From an uncultured Bacteroidota bacterium (GTDB taxonomy: Bacteria > Bacteroidota > Bacteroidia > Flavobacteriales > Flavobacteriaceae): 35,431 bases of DNA. The stretch is taken from NCBI GenBank assembly GCA_903842575.1, contig CAIMMM010000148.1, positions 1 through 35,431 on the forward strand, in the 5' to 3' direction. Positions 8,098 through 16,559 of this stretch are shown here, piece by piece. Numbering within the stretch: position 1 is the first letter of the stretch; each line of letters opens with the position of its first letter. The notes under the pieces are model-generated. The model ran no database searches, was not told the origin of the DNA, and worked only from the letters and a program-made list of their open reading frames with translations. The position numbers and the translations under genes were made by a program.

Positions 8098-9407
8098 AAT
8101 GTTTCTGATTTATGATTTTCTAATAATCCTTTTTCTTCTGCTGTTTCATGTATTGGAATAATTGGCAAATAGCGAAAAAGCACGGTCATAATTAATAAGG
8201 CGGAAGCTAAAGTGCCAAAAGTGATGGTCCATTCTAAAGCTGAAGGGAAGTAGCTATGCCATGATTTTGGTACTCCTTGAATTGGTAAGAATGGATGTAG
8301 TAATGTTGGTGTTACTATTATAAAACGTTTCCACCAAGCTCCCACGACAACTAATATTCCTACTAAAAATAGAGGCAGCGGCTTTCTTCCTTGAGGAAAA
8401 ACAAGCACTAAAACAGGAACGATTAAACCTCCTATTATTACTGTCCAAAACAATAGTGCATAGCTTCCAAAAAATAATTCATATAAATGGGCAGCTTCTT
8501 CAGTAGTAGTTTTGTAGGCAGGTACTAGATATTCATTAACATTAAAATATAAATAAATCAAACAAAGTAAAACAAGTAATTTTCCCATTTTATCAAAATG
8601 CATGTCTGTAATATATTCTTCCAAATGTTGCAATTTTCTTAATAAATACATTATTACCACTACAGCACCAGCACCAGCTACAAATGCGCCAGCAATGAAA
8701 TAGGGACCAAAATTGGAACTATCCCAACCTGGTCTATAAGTTGTAGCAAAAAGCCAAGCCGTTACCGTGTGAATGCCAAAAGCAACTGGGATAATCAAAA
8801 TGGACAAAGTATTAATAGATTTGTTATAGAGTTTTAGTTGCGTTTTGTTACCAGTCCAATTTAAAGAAAGTATTCCATACCATTTACTGAGTTTTGGTTG
8901 ATTTGAAAAGTGTTTTTTAAGAATCGCAAAATCAGGAAGCAAGGGGTAAAACAACAGCATTAAACTCATAACTAAATAGGTAGAGATAACAAGTACATCC
9001 CAAATAATTGGTGATTGTAACCTTCCATGTAGAAAAATGTTATAAATTCTTTCCGGACGACCCATGTCAATTATTATTGTTAATCCAGCCATGATAATAG
9101 CTGCAACGGCAATAACTTCTGAAATCCTTGTTAGTGGAGTACTCCATGTAGCGCCGGATAACCGCAAAATTGCAGTTACCAATGAGCCTACTAAACTTAT
9201 AGCTACAAAAAAAACAAAGTTGGAAATATAAACTCCCCAAAGGGCATAATCTCGCATATTGGTAATTCCCAAACCTTTATCAATTTGTTGGTAATAGGCA
9301 TAAAGTGCACAAAGAATAACGATCAGTAAAAAACCGACCCAAATTTGACCTAACTTCCCAAATTTTCTTGGGGCTAAATCGTGTACTAATTTATCATATT
9401 CTTTCAT
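8094..9407 (-). CDS. NrfD/PsrC-family membrane subunit (quinol-interacting)
   Basis: A 437-residue integral membrane protein. Ten hydrophobic segments can be counted (roughly residues 24-44, 54-83, 92-113, 134-157, 193-219, 236-257, 270-292, 306-335, 340-367 and 385-418). Family features include ATWSTPLTRISE, IDMGRPERIYN and SPIIWDVLVISTYL in the first half and PILPIQG-like loops later. Ten helices resemble ActC, DsrP and HybB rather than the eight-helix PsrC. NrfD-like proteins exchange electrons between quinone and a periplasmic Fe-S subunit without heme. The ferredoxin gene is immediately upstream with a 2-base gap, so the two very likely form one complex. Confidence 0.92.
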   Translation of the reverse strand: MKEYDKLVHDLAPRKFGKLGQIWVGFLLIVILCALYAYYQQIDKGLGITNMRDYALWGVYISNFVFFVAISLVGSLVTAILRLSGATWSTPLTRISEVIAVAAIIMAGLTIIIDMGRPERIYNIFLHGRLQSPIIWDVLVISTYLVMSLMLLFYPLLPDFAILKKHFSNQPKLSKWYGILSLNWTGNKTQLKLYNKSINTLSILIIPVAFGIHTVTAWLFATTYRPGWDSSNFGPYFIAGAFVAGAGAVVVIMYLLRKLQHLEEYITDMHFDKMGKLLVLLCLIYLYFNVNEYLVPAYKTTTEEAAHLYELFFGSYALLFWTVIIGGLIVPVLVLVFPQGRKPLPLFLVGILVVVGAWWKRFIIVTPTLLHPFLPIQGVPKSWHSYFPSALEWTITFGTLASALLIMTVLFRYLPIIPIHETAEEKGLLENHKSETL

Positions 9408-9409
9408 AA

Positions 9410-10345
9410 TTATTCTTTTTTATGAACGGATTCAAATCCATTGAAGTTTTTAAGCCCTTCTTCGAAATCTGCAAGTCTATCAACGGGTGGTAGATAATAA
9501 ACACTTGGTTCCGTACCTAATCCTTCCATTAAACGATTTCCTGCTCTATCTTTTAAAAGTTTGCTCAATTTGAAAGTTTCACCACTACCGTTGGTTACAG
9601 CATCTTCATACATATCGCCAAAAGCAAAAACATCATTAGGACAAGCTTTTACACAAAAAGGAAGTTCTCCTTTTACTATTTGATGAGGGCAGAAGTCACA
9701 CTTGTCTACAGTACCTTTTACACTTGGTTCTCCACAAAAATCGGGGGTGTATTCCTCTTTATCGGCGATGACACCTTGTTCTGGTTCGTTCCAGTTAAAA
9801 ACTCGAATAGAATAGGGACAAGCAGCCATACAAAAACGGCAACCAATACAGCGCTCATTGTCTATTAATACTATTCCGTCTTGACGTTTGAAAGTAGCAT
9901 CAACAGGACAGACTTTAACGCAGGGCGGTTTGTCGCAATGTTGGCATTGAGTTGGCATATAATAGGGAGCTGTTTCTTCAGATTCCTGCATTTTATATAC
10001 TTTAAGCCAAGCATTTTCTCCAGTAATGTAGTGTCCTTTGTTACAGGCGTTTTGACATTTTAGTGCGTTTTTGCACTTAGCCAAATCGACTACCATTACA
10101 AACTTTTTACCTGGAAAACCTACTCTCGGATCATACCCTTTTGGTTTTAGGGATACTTCCTTAACTTCTGAAGCAGGAACTTGAATAAGATGCCCATCGG
10201 TTGACATAAGTTCAACTGTTCCTGATGGTTTTTCATCATCGGTAAGTTTTGAAGCAAGGACAGTTCCAACAGTTGCAAGTAAACCAAATTTAATTCCCAA
10301 CTCAAAAAATTTGCGTTTGGATTGTTGTTGATTATTTTCTTCCAT
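9410..10345 (-). CDS. Periplasmic 4Fe-4S ferredoxin subunit (NrfC/ActB-C-terminal-like)
   Basis: A 311-residue iron-sulfur protein expected to pass electrons between NrfD and the cytochromes. The N-terminus has a Tat-like signal with Lys-Arg rather than Arg-Arg (SKRKFFELGIKFGLLATVG). A short TDGHLIQVPASEV segment follows at 49-61. Cysteine groups are: Cys91, 97 and 101; Cys134, 137, 142 and 146; Cys166, 169, 172 and 176 (RCIGCRFCMAACPY); and Cys216, 219, 231 and 235, plus Cys204. In the first group the position of the second ligand is Ala94, so that cluster may be [3Fe-4S]. No molybdopterin partner gene is nearby. Confidence 0.92.
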   Translation of the reverse strand: MEENNQQQSKRKFFELGIKFGLLATVGTVLASKLTDDEKPSGTVELMSTDGHLIQVPASEVKEVSLKPKGYDPRVGFPGKKFVMVVDLAKCKNALKCQNACNKGHYITGENAWLKVYKMQESEETAPYYMPTQCQHCDKPPCVKVCPVDATFKRQDGIVLIDNERCIGCRFCMAACPYSIRVFNWNEPEQGVIADKEEYTPDFCGEPSVKGTVDKCDFCPHQIVKGELPFCVKACPNDVFAFGDMYEDAVTNGSGETFKLSKLLKDRAGNRLMEGLGTEPSVYYLPPVDRLADFEEGLKNFNGFESVHKKE

Positions 10346-10347
10346 TA

Positions 10348-10611
10348 TTATTTATTTTTTAACCACCCTAATAGTGATTTATTGGAAATGTTTTTTTCAG
10401 TAACCTTAGCATTGGCTAGAACACTTTTTTTAACTTTTACAATTGTTCCGTCTGGTTTAAGCAAAGTTTGGTACTCCTCATTAGTTTCATCATAAACCTC
10501 CGGAGCTACTTTGCCAAAACCCAATAAAGGAAGCAATAATCCACCACCAAGAAGAGGCAAAAAGCCTCTTCTGTTAATGGTGTTTTTATCTTTTTTATTT
10601 GAATTTTCCAT
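10348..10611 (-). CDS. Small Tat-signal protein of the electron-transfer operon
   Basis: An 87-residue protein of unknown role. Residues 12-34 form a twin-arginine signal (INRRGFLPLLGGGLLLPLLG) with Arg14-Arg15. The remaining ~50 residues contain LLKPDGTIVKVKKSVL (50-65) and end SLLGWLKNK. No cysteine or cofactor motif is present. The LLKPDG segment resembles the LMSTDGHLIQV segment in the N-terminal region of the adjacent ferredoxin, suggesting a shared small domain. It sits 2 bases before the ferredoxin gene and 12 bases after the barrel gene. It could be an assembly or docking factor, but this is inference. Confidence 0.8.
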   Translation of the reverse strand: MENSNKKDKNTINRRGFLPLLGGGLLLPLLGFGKVAPEVYDETNEEYQTLLKPDGTIVKVKKSVLANAKVTEKNISNKSLLGWLKNK

Positions 10612-10623
10612 AATTTTAGCAAA

Positions 10624-11481
10624 TTACATATGCCATAATCTTGTGATGTTGAAACCAATTACATATTTTCCATTAAAGAAATCATTTTGGTTGTTCAATA
10701 AGTTATATTGTGGCATAATTGCTTTGTAATTTGTAATAAATAATTGGAAAGCATGTGAACCAGTTGAAAACTCCCATCCTAAACTCATTCCAGGTTTAGT
10801 GTTGTCATTTTTATAGGTTGTCAGAGGTTGGTTATAATCTACAAGAACAGCCATTGTTGGATTAATTTTTATACGTCCACCAATTGCAACAGCGAAGATG
10901 TCGCTTTTTGCAGGAAGTTCTACATAATTAAAGTGAGAAATGCTAGGGGCAATTTGAAATGAAACATTTCTAGAAAATCGTCTTGCAATAATTATTTGAT
11001 TAAAAGCAGACCAACGATCAGTAGAATTTACAAAAATTTCGGGAGGTCTAGCATCATAACTTATATTTCCAAAATAAGTAACACTAACAGGCATCTTATT
11101 ATCCCGAGTTTGTCTTAAAATTGCAAATTTATAGTTCAAATCTTGTAATCGATTGTCTTTTGTAGTTCCAAAACCAACATTAATACAATCTGTGATAGCA
11201 TAGTTTATAGCTAATCGAATGTTTGCTGGAGCCCAAAGGCCAAAAAAGTCATTGGCACCTGGTCCTGAATTAACAATTCCAAAACGGTGGTTCATGGTCA
11301 TTTCTAATGTACCTTTTACAAAAAGAACATTTGTCTGAGATTCTATTAAAGTTGAACTTTCAAATGCTGCACGTTCAAGTTTTGATTTATTTGTTGTCGC
11401 AGTACTATCAGTTTTTTCCTGGCTAAAAATAGCAAGTGGAAAAATGAGTGCTATTGCTAAAATTGTTTTATGTAATTTCAT
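10624..11481 (-). CDS. Outer-membrane beta-barrel protein, DUF5777-like
   Basis: A 285-residue protein with a cleavable signal (MKLHKTILAIALIFPLAIFS). Alternating hydrophobic and polar strands run to an aromatic C-terminal end (YVIGFNITRLWHM). Motifs such as TLEMTMNHRFGIVN, FFGLWAPANIRLAINYAITD and SLGWEFSTGSHAFQLFIT match what I recall of Bacteroidota DUF5777 barrels. The family function is not established. Its place between two lipoprotein cytochromes and an Fe-S/NrfD pair suggests that it links the redox chain to the outer membrane. This is inference only. Confidence 0.78.
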   Translation of the reverse strand: MKLHKTILAIALIFPLAIFSQEKTDSTATTNKSKLERAAFESSTLIESQTNVLFVKGTLEMTMNHRFGIVNSGPGANDFFGLWAPANIRLAINYAITDCINVGFGTTKDNRLQDLNYKFAILRQTRDNKMPVSVTYFGNISYDARPPEIFVNSTDRWSAFNQIIIARRFSRNVSFQIAPSISHFNYVELPAKSDIFAVAIGGRIKINPTMAVLVDYNQPLTTYKNDNTKPGMSLGWEFSTGSHAFQLFITNYKAIMPQYNLLNNQNDFFNGKYVIGFNITRLWHM

Positions 11482-11498
11482 GGTTTTTATATTTGAAA

Positions 11499-11888
11499 TT
11501 AATTATTAATTGCTCCATCGTTAATCCATTTTTCAACTGTTTTTTGTTTAGTTGAGCTAAGTGCACCATTTGGTGGCATTAGAACTTCACCATGACCTGT
11601 CATTACTTCAAATAAAATACTATTAGAAGCATCGCCAGGAATAACAAATGATTCTCCACCAACTACTGTTGTTAATGCAAGATATGAATTGGCACGAGTT
11701 AAATCTGGAGCTGGGTTTGGGGCGGCTCCTTTATGGCAACCGATACAGTTTTGGTCAAATATTTTCTGAACATCTTTGCTAAATTTAACATTGGCAGGAA
11801 CAGGTTCTAAAGGAAGTTCATCATAATAACATGATGTGACCATCAATCCTAAAGAAAGCAATATCAGGATATTGAATATTTTTTTCAT
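11499..11888 (-). CDS. Mono-heme cytochrome c lipoprotein
   Basis: A 129-residue lipoprotein with lipobox LMVTSC (lipidated Cys20). The heme site CIGCH is at 48-52 in KIFDQNCIGCHKGAAPNP. Met104 in LMPPNGALS is the probable axial ligand, and the C-terminal helix KTVEKWINDGA is typical of small class I domains of the planctomycete-type cytochrome fold. No clear lipoprotein surface-export signal follows the cysteine, so a periplasm-facing position is more likely. It lies 55 bases after the diheme cytochrome gene and 17 before the barrel gene. Confidence 0.88.
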   Translation of the reverse strand: MKKIFNILILLSLGLMVTSCYYDELPLEPVPANVKFSKDVQKIFDQNCIGCHKGAAPNPAPDLTRANSYLALTTVVGGESFVIPGDASNSILFEVMTGHGEVLMPPNGALSSTKQKTVEKWINDGAINN

Positions 11889-11943
11889 TTTATTTACTTT
11901 TTAATTAATTATTTTTTTTGCTAAAATTTATTGTTAAGTAATA

Positions 11944-13074
11944 TTAAGGATTAGGACGCTGTGTAACAAGATCTGGAAATCTATTGGTATCGCTAAATGC
12001 AGCCAATAAATTTTTCATTTCAGCTTTAGTTATTTCGGTATGCGCCATCCATGGAACATTACCAAATTTCCCTGTGATTATTGTAAATACACCACTTGCA
12101 GCATTGTATCTAAAATAAGGGCCTAAACCATATCTTCTTGTAGAAGGCACAACACCTGGTAAATTAGCACCAGCACCATTGGTTTGATTTTTAACTCCTA
12201 GCGGCATAACTGGTCCTTGTGCATCTGTAGTTCCACCTCCATCAACTCCGTGACAATAAGCGCATTTTTGTGCATAGAAAGCTACTCCCGCACCGGCAAC
12301 AGCATCAGCACCACCTAAATTAGTATAAGTAACATAAGGCGCAGGCACCGCTTGAACTGTTTGATAAGGACCATTATGAGTTGTAAGGGTATACATATCA
12401 TCAGCTTCATTAAACATACCTTCTTTTAACCATTTTACTAAATCCCATATTTTATCATCGGTTAGAATTCTACTGTAATCAGGGTGATTTTGTCCTCCTA
12501 ATGTTAAGTCTAAACCATTTACTGTTTTAGTAGCATCAATTGGTCTTCCTGTTCCAGCACTTTTAATGACATCAAACAATGCTTTAGGATCCCATCCTTT
12601 AACATCTAATAAGTGATTTGTAGCCATTTGCGGTTGATTTGCAGCAGTTTTTTTGGTAATACCAGAAGCATCTCTACCCATTCCGTCAACGGCATGACAT
12701 CCCGTACAAGAATAATAATTTCTATTAGCTTGCGGTGCCGGAGATGGTGTTGTTACACCAGTTTGTGCTGTGTAAGTACCAATGGCTTTCATTTCTGTAG
12801 CTGTAATTAAAGGATCGGCAGCAAAATTTGGGTTTGGCCATCCTACAAAATCAGCTAAAGCAGGGTCTAATACGGCATCAGCTGGAGTGACTAAAGGCCA
12901 GCCTGCATCTACATGTTGAAAATTACTAAATAATTTGGAGCCATTTACGGCGTCTGCATTTTCATACAATGCTTTCTGATCTGCTAGAGGGTCTACATAC
13001 ACATCATGAGTACAGCTTTGTAACATTAATGCCAAGAGGCCTAATAACAGAATACTTTTGTTTTTTGTTTTCAT
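11944..13074 (-). CDS. Diheme cytochrome c lipoprotein (first gene of the operon)
   Basis: A 376-residue lipoprotein with lipobox LMLQSC (Cys21). It carries two heme c sites, CTGCH at 123-127 (YYSCTGCHAVDGMGRD) and CAYCH at 271-275 (KCAYCHGVDGGGTTD). The helices IWDLVKWLKEG (209-219) and AEMKNLLAAF (351-360) close each cytochrome domain, giving two class I modules joined by a linker. Each has a GxG-type loop after the heme. The gene is the most upstream of the eight minus-strand genes and divergent from eno. It probably acts as electron acceptor or donor for the Fe-S/NrfD complex. Confidence 0.9.
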   Translation of the reverse strand: MKTKNKSILLLGLLALMLQSCTHDVYVDPLADQKALYENADAVNGSKLFSNFQHVDAGWPLVTPADAVLDPALADFVGWPNPNFAADPLITATEMKAIGTYTAQTGVTTPSPAPQANRNYYSCTGCHAVDGMGRDASGITKKTAANQPQMATNHLLDVKGWDPKALFDVIKSAGTGRPIDATKTVNGLDLTLGGQNHPDYSRILTDDKIWDLVKWLKEGMFNEADDMYTLTTHNGPYQTVQAVPAPYVTYTNLGGADAVAGAGVAFYAQKCAYCHGVDGGGTTDAQGPVMPLGVKNQTNGAGANLPGVVPSTRRYGLGPYFRYNAASGVFTIITGKFGNVPWMAHTEITKAEMKNLLAAFSDTNRFPDLVTQRPNP

Positions 13075-14716
<1,642 letters not shown>

Positions 14717-14735
14717 TTTACTCCTTATATATTAT

Positions 14736-14770
14736 AACCTTTCAGAATGAAAAATTTTGAAAGGTTTTTT
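14736..14770 (+). terminator. Terminator after eno
   Basis: The stem AACCTTTCA (14736-14744) with TGAAAGGTT (14758-14766) is followed by a T-rich run. It lies 20 bases after the enolase stop codon. Confidence 0.85.
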
Positions 14771-14864
14771 TATTTTTTATAATTAAGTTTTTCAATTTTT
14801 GCTTTATATTAAATAATTAACGAAATCGTTTCCGTAAATCTTTTTTAATTCATTGATAATTTCC

Positions 14865-14872
14865 TAGCTTTG
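14865..14872 (+). promoter_or_regulatory. gltA -7 element
   Basis: TAGCTTTG matches TAnnTTTG, 41 bases before the gltA ATG. No TTG is present at the usual -33 distance. A short inverted repeat AACGA-AA-TCGTT lies upstream at 14819-14830 and could be an operator, but it is too short to be sure. Confidence 0.45.
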
Positions 14873-14913
14873 TTAAATTATTAATTTATCAGATTTAATT
14901 CCCAATATTTATC

Positions 14914-16197
14914 ATGTCTAAAACAGCAATATTAGAATTTGATGGCAAAAAATATGAGTTTCCAGTAATTGTAGGAAGCGAAAATGAAGCAGCCATCGAT
15001 ATTGAAAAATTACGTGCCTTAACAGGCGCCATAACGCTTGATCCAGGATACAAAAATTCAGGTTCTTGCAAAAGCGAAATCACTTTCCTTGATGGGGAGG
15101 AAGGCATTCTTCGTTACCGAGGTTATGCAATAGAAGATTTAGCCGAAAAAGCAGGTTTTTTAGAAGTATCCTATTTGGTGATTTTCGGAGAATTGCCAAC
15201 AAAAGCTCAATTGACTCAATATGAAACGGATATTAGAAAATATACGTTAGTCAATGAGGAAATGAAAAACATCATTGATGGTTTTCCGAAAACGGCACAT
15301 CCCATGGGAGTTTTGTCAGCAATGACAAGTGCATTAACCGCTTTTAATCCAAAAGTTGTTAATGTGGAGAACGAAAAAGAAATGTATGAAGCAGTATGCA
15401 AAACTATGGGTAAATTCTTGGTGATTGCTACTTGGACTTATAGAAAAATGATGGGATATCCTTTGAATTACTATGATAACACACAAGGATATGTAGAGAA
15501 TTTTTTGCAATTGATGTTTAAATTACCAACAGGTCCATATGCAGCAAATCCTAGAGTTGTTGATGCTTTAGATAAATTATTTATTCTTCATGCTGATCAT
15601 GAGCAAAATTGTTCTACATCAACCGTAAGGATAGTTGGGTCTTCCCATGCGGGTTTATTTGCTTCTATTTCTGCTGGAGTTTCTGCACTTTGGGGTCCAT
15701 TACATGGCGGTGCTAATCAAGCAGTTCTTGAAATGCTAGAAGACATTCAAAAAGATGGAGGTGATGCTGCGAAATACATGGCAAAAGCCAAAGACAAAGA
15801 TGATCCATTTCGTTTAATGGGTTTTGGTCATAGAGTTTATAAAAACTTCGATCCAAGAGCGAGAATTATTAAAAAAGCAGCCGATGAAGTTCTAAGAACG
15901 TTGGGTGTAGACGATCCAATTTTAAACATTGCAAAACAGTTAGAAGAAGCTGCATTGGTTGATGAATATTTTGTATCTAGAAAATTATATCCAAATGTTG
16001 ATTTTTATTCTGGAATTATTTACCGAGCATTGGGAATTCCTACTGATATGTTTACGGTGATGTTTGCTATTGGCCGTTTGCCGGGCTGGATTGCACAATG
16101 GAAAGAAATGCGAATCAATAAAGAACCAATAGGAAGACCACGGCAGGTATATGTTGGACATCCATTACGAGAATTTAAAACCATGGATAAGCGATAA
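14914..16197 (+). CDS. gltA: Citrate synthase
   Basis: A 427-residue type I citrate synthase that condenses acetyl-CoA and oxaloacetate at the entry to the TCA cycle. Catalytic residues are visible: His264 in LHGGANQAVLEML, His306 in GFGHRVYKNFDPRARI, and Asp363 in PNVDFYSGIIY. The N-terminal extension (TAILEFDGKKYEFPVIVGSE) is the one found in Gram-negative hexameric enzymes. The gene is intact, with its own terminator and candidate promoter. Confidence 0.98.
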   Translation: MSKTAILEFDGKKYEFPVIVGSENEAAIDIEKLRALTGAITLDPGYKNSGSCKSEITFLDGEEGILRYRGYAIEDLAEKAGFLEVSYLVIFGELPTKAQLTQYETDIRKYTLVNEEMKNIIDGFPKTAHPMGVLSAMTSALTAFNPKVVNVENEKEMYEAVCKTMGKFLVIATWTYRKMMGYPLNYYDNTQGYVENFLQLMFKLPTGPYAANPRVVDALDKLFILHADHEQNCSTSTVRIVGSSHAGLFASISAGVSALWGPLHGGANQAVLEMLEDIQKDGGDAAKYMAKAKDKDDPFRLMGFGHRVYKNFDPRARIIKKAADEVLRTLGVDDPILNIAKQLEEAALVDEYFVSRKLYPNVDFYSGIIYRALGIPTDMFTVMFAIGRLPGWIAQWKEMRINKEPIGRPRQVYVGHPLREFKTMDKR

Positions 16198-16213
16198 TAT
16201 TTTTTTTTCTTTT

Positions 16214-16242
16214 AAACTCCTTCTAATCAAAGGAGTTTTTTT
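16214..16242 (+). terminator. Terminator after gltA
   Basis: The stem AAACTCCTT (16214-16222) with AAGGAGTTT (16230-16238) is followed by T residues, 17 bases after the stop codon. Confidence 0.88.
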
Positions 16243-16559
16243 ATATATAAATGTGAAGGAAATTGCATTTAAAAAAGGGCTCGTATTTTCACCACTACCT
16301 AAAAATTATTTTGAGATTTATGTTAAAATAATTTAATATTCTAGACACTGTTTTTATTTTCATTTTTCTAATTATAAATACTTTTTAAAAATTAACATTT
16401 TATAAGGTATTTCTACCAACATTTATTAAAAAGATGTATTTAATCGGATTTATGTGTATTTAATAGATTTATTTTAAATATTGATTTACATTTGAAATGT
16501 CAAAACGACATATGCTCTTTAGCCAAATTATTAAAATTAGTCATATAAATTGAACTGTC
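16243..16559 (+). promoter_or_regulatory. AT-rich gap upstream of the surface-protein operon
   Basis: No convincing conserved gene is visible here. TACATTTG at 16487-16494 matches the -7 element. An ATG at 16497 opens an 18-codon reading frame (MSKRHMLFSQ...) ending at 16553, six bases before the 700-residue protein. It could be a leader peptide or chance. The rest is plain AT-rich sequence. Confidence 0.4.

Noticed and set aside
6814..13074. Complete alternative complex III operon
   Set aside because: There is no ActB-type molybdopterin-like fusion, no pentaheme ActA and no second NrfD-type subunit (ActF). Only part of the architecture is similar.
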